Translations under genes and position numbers: made by a program
Assembly (NCBI GenBank): GCA_946811185.2
Contig: OX328109.1
Coordinates: 18,698,255 to 18,762,254, forward strand
Origin: Hippopus hippopus
Lineage: Eukaryota; Mollusca; Bivalvia; Cardiida; Cardiidae
DNA length: 64,000 bases
Direction of reading: 5' to 3'
Shown: positions 1-13,000 of the stretch, in pieces
Layout: each line of letters opens with the position of its first letter
How positions within the stretch are numbered: position 1 is the stretch's first letter
The notes under the pieces: model-generated
Database searches by the model: none
What the model saw: only the letters and a program-made list of their open reading frames with translations
What the model was told of the DNA's origin: nothing

Positions 1-235
1 GTACTAGTGTCATGCAAAAAGTTTGTTTCGATACGCCCAAGGTCAAGGTCACAGTTGAAGGTCAAATGTTTAAATTGACCTTGTCTGGAGCATAACTTCT
101 ACATTTATTAATGGATTTCAAAAAAACTTCGCACACTTGTTCTCCTAAACAAGTACTAAAGTCATGCGAAAAGTTTGTTTCGATACGCCCAAGGTCAAGG
201 TCACAGTTGAAGGTCAAATGTTTAAATTGACTGTT
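1..235. repeat. ~151-bp tandem core repeat, truncated by window edge
   Basis: About 1.6 units: the block starting gtactagtgtcatgc recurs as gtactaaagtcatgc near 153, each with ccaaggtcaaggtcacag. It contains TCTGGAGCATAAC, the phrase shared by the core repeats at 30216-31200 and 39580-40050, so it is probably the end of an A/D-type element. Confidence 0.6.
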
Positions 236-499
236 CAACCCAGTTTTACATCCTGCTCAGCAGAATTGTGATATGAAGGTACAGTTTTGGTTTTTAAAAA
301 GACTCATCCAAAGAACTATGCCAGAGAATATTGAGGCTGCAACCGACCCTTCAACTATAGTCCAGTGTGATAATATTCGATCCAATTTGTTCCTGTCTCA
401 TAGAGGAAGTCCAACAAAGTAATTATTATTGCTATATTTCTCACTCTCATTCCTCAAGTTAAGATCTTCATAATCCTGAGTATAAGTAACCCTCAGTTG

Positions 500-665
500 A
501 AAGATTAAGGAAAACGCTGAATAAAAAGAAGTTAATGCTCAAAACCAGCATTTTCTTCTTTTTCTCACAAAGTTTTCTACCATATGCAATACAAACCATA
601 TAATTTATTGTCTGCATATTGCTTTCAACTTGGACCAGTCCTCAATTTTGTTATCAGGTATAAAT
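500..665 (+). repeat. MITE-1, degenerate copy
   Basis: Recognisable central part (ccagcattttcttctttttc, then ttttctaccat) and right part (gctttcaacttggaccagtc). The left terminus is lost. Confidence 0.5.
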
Positions 666-1004
666 AATCTTTTATCTGCTTGGCTATATATATAACAAAC
701 CTTCTTAACCCTGTCTAAGCTGTTATCCAAAACAACAATTTTCTGTAATACCTACTGATTCTCTCATATGACATATCTGTGACCAATACCATTTAGTGGG
801 GGCATCCATGTCTCTGACACACCTATTTCTAGTATTATTTATAATGAAATATAGTGCAGATTCATTTAAGATTTTCTTTCTCTACTAGCAATGGGATGAT
901 AAAGATAAATCTGACATGATTTTTGCTATCCCTGATGTGTGAATGACTTACAAGTACATTATGCTCTTGAAAATGTTTTGTTGTATGTTTTTCATATCCT
1001 TCAG

Positions 1005-1056
1005 ATCGATCTATCATAATGTGGTCAACAAAAGACTTTGAAGAGAAAGCACACAA
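1005..1056 (+). CDS. TBL2: TBL2 coding exon (first in window)
   Basis: Acceptor ccttcag, donor gtaaat. Reads (D)RSIIMWSTKDFEEKAH(K), matching the DDRTIRIWSTKDF strand of vertebrate TBL2, the end of a WD repeat. 52 nt, starting with two bases that need a G from an upstream exon not seen here. Confidence 0.88.
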
Positions 1057-4000
1057 GTAAATATTTTAACTTATTTTGGTTTGAATAATAAATATTCCTT
1101 GAAGACTGAACAAGTTTGCATATGGCATAAGTGGGGGAACAGGTTTTCTTTCCAATAAATCTAGTCAACACCTTTTTTAATCACTGCTGTGGATATCTGA
1201 AACAGTGGAATCAGTGCTATAGCAGTGTTGGATTTCTGATGCTTAAGCATGGCTCAAGCTTCTTTAACTGTTTGTCATAAACCTAATTTTAGACTTTTCG
1301 ATATTGATGGCATCTACTCATTACAATTCATGTGGCTAAAAGGATGGAATTTGTCATTGGAGGAGTAAAAAACATTATTGGAAAAAGAGAAAATGCTGGC
1401 TAACAGCCTTGTTTCCTTTTTCTCACTACATAATTCAAAGGTCTTCTTCCTAAGGGTTGCTAAAACTCGGAATTGTGTGGCACAGGATTAAAGCATGGCC
1501 TTAGACAGACATGCACATAGGTTTCTATGCAAGAATTTATTATAATATGATCTTTTCCTCTGACTGAAAAATCAAATGCCTGTCTTTCATTTAGCATCTC
1601 TTTCCTTGTGCAGGTGCCAATTGATACAGCCGAAGAAAATCACATTTTAAATTTTGAGATAATTTGAGAACTCACATTGTGGAAAATAGAGAAATTGATC
1701 AATTACGCAGTTTTTCACATTTTCTTGGCTGCACTTGTGTCTAAGCTTTACTTTAAATTTGTGTTGTCCAAAAAAAAAGTGGGAATAATTCATGTATGAA
1801 AAGAACTGGAAGCAATATTTCTGTAGCTGTTTTTAGCTCCACTGGCCAAAGGCCAGCGGGCTTATGTCAACCCATCCAATTTTGATGAAACTTCACAGAA
1901 ATGATCTTGCCATGGTCCTCTTTAGAATTTCTCGAAAGAATTTGATTCCTCCAAAAACTCTGGTTGCCATGGCAACAAAACTTAAAAATATTGGAAATCT
2001 TTAAAAATCTTCTTGTCAGAAACCATAAGGCCTAGAGCTACCAAATTTGGCATGTAGCTTTATCTAGTAGACCTCTATCAATTTTCTTCAAATAATAGCC
2101 CTGGGGTCAAAATTGACCCTGCCCCGGGGGTCACAAGTTTTACATGGGCTTATGTAGAGAAAACTTTAGCAATCTTCCTGTACCTAGCCATAAGACCTAG
2201 GGCTACGAAATTTTGCATTGGTTTTATCTAGTAGACCTCTACCAAGAGTGCCCAAATTATAGCCCTGGGGTCAAAATTGGCCCCGCCCGGGGGGAGGGGG
2301 TTACATGTTTTACATGGGCTTACATAGAGAAAACTGTAGAAATCTCCCTGTACTAAGCCATAAATACCAAATTTTGCATGTGGCTTTATCTAGTGGACCT
2401 CTAGTATGAATGCCCAAATTATAGCCCTGGGGTCCAATTTGATCTCACCCAGGGGGTCAGAAGTTCTACAAGGGTTTACATAGTGAAAACTTCAGAAATC
2501 TTGTTACTAACCATAAGAGCAAGGGCTACTAATTTTAGCCCTGTCTCATGTCCAAAACCAATATGCCTGGTATTGTAATGTTTGGCATGTAGGGTTTTTA
2601 CATATTAGCCAGTGGAGCAATACAGGGCCATGATGGCCCTCTTGTTCATATATATTTTGGTGATAATGCTGTTTAAAATTCTGTTTATTTATTCTACTGC
2701 CTGATAGAGTTAAAGAGTTTGTGAAAAGTTATTGGTCAAAAAGGAGAAAAGAAAGCTGGTTTTCAGAGGACTAACCTATTGTTGTTTGTAAACTTTAAAT
2801 GCCCTGGTTAGTGCAATGTTTGGCACAAGTTATGATTTAGACATGGCTTTGTTGCAATTCACTGGCTAATATCTGTGAAGGTTTTGGACTAAGCTCACAA
2901 CCTCAAGATCCATAAACAAATGCTGCACTCAAAAGTTAGTGTCTACCTAAACGACATACATAATCAAACTCTGGGACATTGCTACAAAATCTAGCTCTAA
3001 CAAGACAGTAGACAAGCAGACTTCTTATTTATAGGACTGTTTAACACTTTACCACATAATCCTGAGTTTTAACGATCCTGAAAAAGAAACCTTTTGAAAA
3101 CATTGCGGGAAAAGGAGAAAATGCTGGAAACCAGCATTTTCTCCTTTTCCCACAATGTTTTCCACCCTATCAGCCAACAGAAATCATCAACATTAATTTT
3201 GATTTGTCATCTGCAATGGCTTTCAGTTTGGTCTAGTAAAAAATTTAGACTTTCGGTAAAGGGTTAACTAATGCCTTGAAAATTACATCGATTGAGGAAA
3301 AAGTAGTCAGTTGTGGTCTCATGCTATAAACCTCCACTCTATGATTTAGCAAACATGGTAAAAGGCCACGGTTTCTATACATGTTACGTTGAAACATTTC
3401 TGTATAATTGAGTTATGTCTCATTTCCTACATCGATTTTTTTTTTTTGTGCAGATTTGTTCGTGGAAATGTTGAGCTGGATCATGCAACAAGAGTAAAAT
3501 TCAGTCCAGATTCCAAGTAAGTGTAAAAAGATATTTTTCTTTAAACCTTTATTGGGCGTAAAATCATTTAGACATGTCCAATTTCACAGCAATTGTATTT
3601 TCAAAACATCAACAACATCAGAAATTTGTTTATTTCGTAATGGCTGTATCACATTGAAAACAACAGGAGTTATATAATAAATATAGGATCTGATATAAGT
3701 TTGTATTTGAGATAAATTGTTATAAATAAGTCTAGAAAAATGTTACTAACCCTATAACACATGACCAAATTTTAGATTCTTCCATATTGAAAGCATTTGC
3801 AGATGAAAAATTGAAAATGGCTCAAATCAGGGATTTGTATATGAAAGGGTAGAAAACATTTTGGAAAAAGGAGAAAATGCTGTTCAACAGAATTTTCTCC
3901 TTTTTCCACAATGTATGTAGAGACCATCTTCTTCTAGGTCATTAAAACACGGGATTGTGTGGTAAATAATTAAACGAGCCTCTGGAAAGCTTGATAACAT

Positions 4001-7000
4001 TTTTGTAGACAATTTTAGTAAAAATTTATCTCAAAAGCCATAGAATGTCAGATTCTATTTATCACAAAACTATCTTTCACAAATTATAAGTCAGATTATG
4101 CAAAATTACACGTGGACTAGCCGCAGCTTCCATGAATAAAGACAGATTTACTTCTATGAAAGAAGTATGAAATTACATCATATATGACATCGTACCTTGC
4201 TTATCTCAAATGTGTGTTGTAACACAAGAAAATTTCTGACAGGAATATTACACAGAAAATAAGGGAGGATACTAGCATATGATTAAGAAATCTTGCCGAG
4301 TTTCACTTGATGAATTTTCAGCTGTTGAAAAAGGTCAGGTTTATATATTTAGCACTAATAGAGTTGGGAACCCCCATTCAAGATTGTAGATTTTCACCAT
4401 ATTTATACATTTTAGGGCATTTGTTGTTAGTTTGGGGAATTCTAACACATTAAGGATATTCAGGATTGGAAAGAAAGAGGATGGCAGTGCAGTTCACTTT
4501 GTAGAGGCAACAGATTTTCCACAGGTATAGTATTTGTTTGCTTAGGATTTAAGTTTGAACTTTAGTAGAGAGGTATTCTATTGGGAGCCTAATGAATGGA
4601 TATGTTTGAATTGATGAATAATTTTAAAAAAGCACATACTTTTCTTTGGATTATGTGCTTTAACAAATTTGTTAATGACATGTGCCTTACTAGTTGGTCT
4701 ATTTGATGGTATAAATGGTCTGTTTATTTACTCTTTTCAAGTTAACAAAATTTTAGATACTACCAATATGAAAGCATTTGCAGATTCCAGAGTAAATTTG
4801 GCCAAAATGATAGGACTTGTATTTTAAAGTGGAGTAAATATTGTGGGAAAGGAAGAAAGGCTGGTATTCAGCATTTCCCCCCTTTTTAACCCACAATGCT
4901 TGCAAAATCCTTGTTGTTATTGTATGGTAAAGGCTTAATTAATTCTGAATGATACTCAAAACACATTCTCAGTGGAAAGAGACAGACTGTTTTGTCATAG
5001 GTTTTATGAAATAGTGGACAGTATAGATCCAGGATCAAACTTTATACTCTGGACCTGAGTGCGTATTCACCAACCATTCGAAGCTTCATTCTTTGTCTTA
5101 TTCTAGATTAACTCTTTACCAAACAACAAAATTTCAGACTTGACCAACTTGAAAACATTTCCAGAAGACAAAATAAATGTAGCTAAAATGTTGTTTCTTG
5201 TCTTTGACAGGTTAGAAAACATTGTGGGAAAAAGAGAAAATGCTGGTTTCCAGCATTTTCTCCTTTTCCACAATGTTTTCTAAAGCCTTCTTCTTCAGGG
5301 TTGTTAAAACACAGAATTGTGTGGTAAAGGGTTAAGAAAGTAACACAACTTCTGATTGGCTCAGTTTAGCCAATCAGAAATTATGTAACTTTCAACTTTA
5401 AAAGATTCTTGAGAAATAAACTGAAAAAGTACCTAAGAATAGTTGGTGAATACATACCTTGATATGATGTGTGAATTTCTCTGTACCAAACAACAAAATT
5501 TGTCATATTAGCTTTCTCCAACTTAAAAGCATTTGCATTCAACAAATAAGATATACCTCAAATGATAGCAGGATTTGTCTTTGAAAAGGTAGAAGACATT
5601 GTGAAGAAAAGTTTACAGCATTTTCTCCTTTTCCAACGATGTTTTCAAGAGCCTTCTTCCATTGGGTTGTTGAAAGATAGGATTGTGTGGTAAAGGCTTA
5701 ACACTTTATTTCAGAAACACACTGCTGAAATCATTCATATTGGAATAGCCAGCAATGGTAAATTTATAATGTCTTGCTCAGCAGATACAGCTATCATAGT
5801 TTGGTCTATTAAAGGTAAGATCCAGTTTTGACCCCTGACTCAACGAAATTGTCTTTCAGTGCTTTATGTTTCTGTGGAAGAGTTTTTAAAAGAAAATATT
5901 GCAAAAGGAGAAAATCCTGGTTACCACCATTTTCTCCCTTTTGCCTTCAATGATTTCTACTCTTTCAATAACAAACTCCGCCATTTTACTAACATTTGTC
6001 TTCTTCAGATACTTTCAATTTAAATGACTTCAAGGCCGAGACCTGGTAGTACTGTTGGTAGTGTGCAGGACTCAAGAACAGGGAGTCACTGGTTTGAACC
6101 CTGGCTCGGCCAATTCCGAGGATTGATGATAGTCATTGCAACAGGATTCATTCCTCTCTCACCTCTGATCATTGTTTCGACAATGGTTATGTGGGGAAGG
6201 AGCCAGTGGCTTGGAAAGAATATTGTGCAGAGTAGTGGTAAGATAAACTCAAGGAAAGCATGGATAGGTGCACTGGCTGCTGTGATGTAACTGAAATAAT
6301 GTTGATAACGGCATTAAACACCAAACAATCAATCAGGGCCTATATCCACCAACCCTTGTTAAGAATATCCTAAGTCTGATTTGCAAGAATTTTCTAAATT
6401 TGAAAGTAGCAAACTGGTAAGTTCTGATAGCTGTTTTGATCTGATTAGCCAATAAGAACTGATGTTACTTTCAAATTCTGAATTTGGTTTAGCTAATCAG
6501 AAATGGCATTACTTTTTAAATCCACATTAATACAAAGAATACTCTTAAGAATGGTTGGCCCAGATCTACAATCTTTGTATGTGGTCAGGAACTAAGACAT
6601 TTGCACACATTTTTTTCATCAAGAGAAAAGGAGCATAATATGTATGCTTGTTATATTTGATGAGGATATTTTCCTTCACTTGAAGTGTTTCACATACATG
6701 TTATTGGTACTTGTTTTAGTAATAGCTAAAAACCAGATCATCAGCTAATTGGCTCGTATCTGCTTTTAACCCCTGTACCGGACGACAAAACTTAGACTCA
6801 TCTGTATTGCAAGCACATGCAGGTGACATGCTAAATGTAGGTCAAATTATGGGATATGTTTGAAAGGGCCAAAAATATTGTGGGAAAAGGAGAAAATGAT
6901 GGTCAACAGCATGTTCTCCTTTTCCCACAATGTTTCCAAATGCCATTTTCCATAGGGTCATTAAAACTCAGGATTGTTTGGTAGAGGGTTAAAAGAAAAA

Positions 7001-10000
7001 TAAAAGCTGCACTAAAAGAATTCAGTCTCAAGATGATGCTTGCAATTTTGACGTGGCGAAAAGCTATGTATCTGTTATTTTTTCCACCTGTTTTTCTTTT
7101 TCTAGGTGATGTATTCAAGGAGATCAATACAAACCATATGACAAACAATTTTGCAACTGTATCCCCCTGTGGTAGATTCATTGCCTCTACAGGTAAAAGA
7201 AAAGCTGTTTTTTTTTCATCTGTATACTTCATGAGTTTGATTTTTATCTAAATTTTCCCTCCTGTTGCTTTACCTGTGTCAGTATTCACCAACGATTCTT
7301 AAGGTCATTTTTGTTCTTGTTGACTAGAATTTTCTAAATTTAAAAGTAACACATCTTCTGATTGGCTGATAGGCTAAACCATTTTCTGATTATGGTTTAG
7401 CCAATCAGAAGTTGTGGTACTTTCTATATTTAGGATTAGTCACTTTTGGTTGAATATGTAATAATTTTGTCATTACATAAAAAGTTAAATTCTATTTGTA
7501 AGGAACAAATTTTTTTTTGCTACATAATGATTTTTGTCTAACAGGTTTTACACCAGATGTGAAAGTGTGGGAGGTTAGTTTAAGTAAATCTGATGAATTT
7601 GAAGATGTAAAAAGAGCTTTTGAATTGAAAGGACATTCTGCAGGAGTGGATAGCTGTAGTTTTAATAATGATTCCACAAGGTAGGAATGATGTTTAATAC
7701 ATATAGAACTGATGTACTATACATGTTTTAATGACCCTGAGGAAGATGAATTTTTAAAAACATTTTGCAGAAAGGAGAAAATGTAGGTAAACAGCATTTT
7801 CTCCTATTCCCATACTGATTTGAACCACATTTATTAGTTGACTTCAGTAACTTCCAGTTTTGACAAGTCCAAAATCTGGTATAGAGTTAAACTTGTTTAT
7901 TTCATAATAGCTTTGAAATAAGTTAGACATATGATATTAATTACTGTTAGTGCTTGCTTCCAGAATTCTAACTTGTACAATGCTTGCTTACAGAAATCTA
8001 ACTTGTATGAGGTATGTCTGTAAAGTTTGCAGACTGTTCGTATAGCGTCTACATTATTGGTCACATTTTTTATGAAACATACAGTAATCGAAGATCAAAC
8101 CTTTTTTATAAGCCCGCAGTCGAAAAAACAAATAAATTTTAAAGTATTTGCCGAACCACCAGTATCCATAACAACATACATCAGTATACCCGTAGCACAT
8201 GAAAATAAACAGACTTTTGAACAAGCCCTACATAGATCACTACCACATTTACATGCCTTTTCCTTTTGCATACGACTCTTGGAAGTCTTCTGCTTTCTGA
8301 TGATGTTCTTGACGTCATATCAAGAAATTCTGATGTTTTCTTTAACTTTCGTTTTTGAAGGTATAAACAATTTTCAAGGCGTTATGGATAACAGAAATTT
8401 CAAAATCATGACTTCAACTGCCAGTGTCAAGTAGAGGACAGCACTTAAAGTCTGTATATGATTAGACAAAAACACCAACTAATACTTAAAAGTTGTTGCA
8501 AAGTTCCCGTACAATTAAGAAATGCAACAGGGCGTTTGTTTTCAAGTGGCATCTGTGATTTTGTGAAGGTTAAAGTCCTATTGAGGATGACAAACAATCT
8601 GGACTTTAGAGTTTTCCCTGAGATCAAGGCAGCACAAAGAGGTGTGCAATTTGAGGGCGCTAGTGAGCTCTGCTTGTGTACATAAAACATTAAAATCCTC
8701 ACACTACTGTAGCTGGTACAGTGATACATATAATAAAAGATTACATACAAAGAGACAGAAAATAGATTTGAATTGAGGGGGTTACGTGAAAAAGTGTGAC
8801 TAAATCTTTGACTTTGTCGCGACGTGGCCAGTTGTGTGCTGGCGTGCTCCGGTAACACGTCACTGCCTCATTCTTAGGTGATGTAATATTTTTATTGTTG
8901 AATATTTTTACATAAAATTTATGTATCGTAGAAAAAACATATCAACCTTAAAAATATACATAACAAATGCGATCACAGATAAACGTTTTTATATCCTAGC
9001 AACAGTGTGCAAACTTTCCTGACAACCCTTGTATAATGCTTGCTTACAGAATTCTAACCTGTACTCATGCCATGATCTGAGTAGTCCCAAAGATCAACCC
9101 AGCTTGTCACAAAATTTGAGCCCAGAGCCTCTGATGTGAAACCCAGTATTCTGTGCTCAGTGTTTCAGACTTAAATTGTTAATGAAATAATAATGCATTT
9201 ATAATTAGCAAATGATAGACTTAAACGACACTAGATAGTGTTATCGAAAGTAGGCTCATATTGATTTTCTGACTTTTTTTCTTCCTTTCAGAATGGCATC
9301 AGTTTCAAAAGATGGAACTTGGAAATTTTGGGATACAAACAGTGAGTATTGTTTTTCTTTGTGTTGTTACTACTCACAGCAACAACATAATTTTTGCAAA
9401 GGACACGAGTATTACTATCCATTACCATACTGTTAACTAGCACAGATGACAAAAAGAAAACAGATGTTCAAAGGATGTCAGTAATTGTAGTAACAAGCAA
9501 TTGCTTCACTTTTCACCATGTTTTCAAAGGCTGTTGAAGGGAAGAATATGTCATTTGAAATCCTCTGCAGGAAAAAGTGCCATTTCTTATGTCACACAAT
9601 CATATTTGTACGGTGATTGGTTAATCAGTGCAACCTTTCATATTTAACTGGTTTTATTGGTTTACCATAGTGTAAGTTTAAAACACATAATTTTTGTAAG
9701 ATTTGACTATGTCCTCTAACACATCATATAAATGTCATATGCAGACAAATCTTTGGCTAAGTTGTTATGTTAGAAAACTTGAAGTATCATGAAAACTGTA
9801 GTGTTGCCTGTGTAACCTATATGTGTATTTATCACTGTCCAAACTCCTACACTTTTTCTCAAACCTCTGTCCTTATTTTTGATACAATGTTTTCACTTTT
9901 TCTATCCTTATTGATAATATTTACTTAAACTCAGGCTAGTTTTAAAATGTCTAAAAGGGAACCCATACCAGAAGGGCAGGTAACCTGGAAGATATTTTTG

Positions 10001-13000
10001 AAACTGTTATGCCTCTTTTTTGACTTACTTTCACTGCAAAAGCAACTGCAGCTCTGGCATCGGCATGCAGTGCTTATGTTTTACATTCTGTAAACATTTT
10101 CATTGTGTTTTTCAGTTCGATACGACATGAATCAAGATCCATATCTACTGTATACTGGGAGTTTGCAGATGTCAGGTCCTGCCCTTATTTCTCTGTCACC
10201 TGATGGAAGAACAGTAGCCGTTGCTCAAGATTCCTCTATATATGTCTGTAATTCCTCAGGAAGTGATGACGAGCTCATTGAAAATGTCCACTCAGGTATG
10301 TGTAAACTATTTACAAAACAATCTAGTGTTTTAACAACTCAAGGAAGAAGGCTTAAGAAAATATTGTGGGAAATGGGGACAGTGCTGGTAGTCAGCATTT
10401 TCAGCTTTTCCCACATTTTCTTCTTTTTCAGAAACAAAGTATTTATCATTTGTTATTTTCACCATGGGTTAATAAAGTGTGTTAGGATTTGTAATTTGGT
10501 CTTGAGTAAACATTTGCTAAGACTCATGTTGACATTCATGCTATACCATGTATCCAATGATTCTGTGTTTTAATGACCCAGAGGGTAAGGCTTTTGAAAA
10601 CCATGGGAAAAGGAGACGTTGCTAGTAACCAGCATTTTCTTCTCTCTCTACAAGGTTTCCTACCATTTCAAGGTGTTCTCCATTTTTTGAGCCACATTTT
10701 AATTTGTCCGTAAATGTTTATTGTCTAGTAAACAGTTAACTCTGTACCTCTTTACATAAATTTACTGCAGACAACTTCAAAAACAAAATGTTGATAATCA
10801 ACACAAATTCATTGAAACAGTAGTTTTGTTCTTATATTACACTGTTTCAAAAGTGGTTTGCTGCAAGACAAAGAAAAATTTATGTAGTAGGTGATGAGCT
10901 GAATACTAAATATGCTTAAAAATGAGAATTCTTCCAAGAACAAAGTCAATTTTATTGATGAAGCAAAGTAAATGCTGAACTGTGGTTTTATACTTCCTAT
11001 CTTGATTTACAGAGATTCGAGTCAAGACAGAGATTTCACTTCCTCCTGTTTCTTTGAATTTTGGTCCCCAACTTTTCCAAATGTTCCCAACATTTAAATT
11101 TGCCTTCTTATATTCATTAGAAGGAGGGGGGGGTCAAATAATTCCTGTATGAGAAATTGATGAAGCTAATTAAATGCTAAAACTACCTTTTTTCAATATA
11201 ATGATGTACTGAAATATTGAAAACAGAGTGTTTTAATTTATGTGTTATATGGTTCTTCAGTTACCTAAAGAATAATTTGTTAGTGTCATAAATGCCAAAA
11301 TGTATTGTTATCAGTTAATTGCCTTCATAATTATTTTGCAGTTAGATAAATGCTAAAAAGTTATTTCATTTTCCTTTTTTTCCTTGATAAACAGAGACTT
11401 CTGTCCAGATAGGGTTTGACAACTCAGGAAAATACCTTCTTACGGCAGGAGACAAACATGTTCTTGTTTTGCACAATGTAACGGGTAAGTAATCAAAATC
11501 TTGCTGTTGTTAATTTATCTGCCATTAAAAATTCAACTGTTATATTCTTATCATTCAGGATGACTCCCGAGTTTTTAGCTCGTTTTACTAAACAACCCTG
11601 AGTTTAAAAGCCCTTTACCAAACAATCCTGTGTATCAACTACAGCAAGAAGGCTTTTGAAGACATTGCGGGAAAGGGAGAAAATGCTGGTATCCAGCATT
11701 TTCTCCTTTTCCTACAATATTTTCTTACCTTTCAAAAACAAATCCTGTCATCTAAGCTATATTTAATTTTGCACATGGTCTCAATATGAAGAATACTAAA
11801 ATTTGGTCTCCTGTAGAGACTTGTTTATCTGGCAGTTTCTCTTGAGATATATTGATGAGGAAGAAGATCTGCACTATTCATAATTTACAACAGACTGGAG
11901 GCTGATGGCAAGTATGTCATATGTTTGCATTTATGTGTAATTAGAAATACTCTGAGAAGTAGAGGTTCATCATAAAATCATCATCCTTGCAAAGTTGGAG
12001 AAAATTTCAGTAGACAGATATTATTCCCTAGAAAAGTTTAACTCTTGCCATAGGACTACATTTTCAGATGTACCTATATTGAAAGTATTTGCAAACAACA
12101 AATTTTACATAGTTCAAATGAAAGTCTTCGAAATAGTAGTCAGCACTTTTCCTTTTCCCAGAATATTTTCTGCCATAGTAGAGAACAATTCCATGAGAAT
12201 TACCAATGTTTTTGCTAACACTTTGAAATTGAGCAAAAACCAGATCATAAGTGACTTCTTGCTAAAGACACTATATCTTCACACAGGTTACAAGGCAACA
12301 ATACAAGAACTACTAGTATTAGAGAAGAAAGCAGCAACAAATGCTCTTAAACAGAGGATAAAGTCACAAATAGATGATGCCAGGTAAGGAATGAACCCCT
12401 GGAGTCTTTAAATTGTTCCAAACAACAAAATGTTAGACTTGCACAATATGAAAGCTTATGCAAACAACAAATTAGGTATGACCAAAATGAAGAGGTCTGC
12501 CTCTTAGACAAGTGGGTGAAAGTTATTATTACTGATTTCAGGATTTTTAGGCCACCAAAAGTCAGTTTTTCTTCATTTACTTATTAAAACTGCTAAATTT
12601 ATAGGATACTGTATTTGGATTTTTTGAAAAAAATTCTTACTTTCACCCATGTAAATAGCAGAAATGGCATTTGTCTTTAAGGAAAGATAACTTGGGAAAG
12701 GAGAAAATGCTGGTTGCTGGTTCCAACATTCTCTGCCTTTTCCATAATGTGTTTGGAGGGCTCTTTTGTCAAAGTCAATAAGATGTGGGAGTGATTGATG
12801 AAGGGTTAGATAAAGGCAGCAGGTTAAAGCATTAAATGAAGGATTAAATGAAGTTTTACTATGCTTTCAACATAATTTCAGTCACATCACAGCAACATGG
12901 TCTCATATTCATATGCTCACTGTGATTCACCTATACTGGGCTGGTGCTCTGAGAAAATGGCATTTTTTTCCTGCTTTCAACATTATATCAGTCATTTCAT

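Noticed and set aside
6034..6113. tRNA gene (A and B boxes, closing stem)
   Set aside because: It continues into a SINE body and AATC tail shared with 36373 and 52612, and the cloverleaf is not complete. It is the tRNA-derived head of a SINE.
8027..8858. Two frames (135 and 137 codons) inside the mariner-like element as transposase remnants
   Set aside because: Neither shows a helix-turn-helix or catalytic acidic residues that I can recognise, so I did not call a transposase.
10103..10573. 156-codon frame beginning before and running past a TBL2 exon
   Set aside because: Only 10116-10295 matches TBL2. The rest is intron, including a MITE-1 fragment.
11995..12387. 130-codon frame covering a TBL2 exon
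   Set aside because: The upstream 290 bp is a degenerate MITE-1 that happens to be open. Homology begins at the acceptor at 12286.
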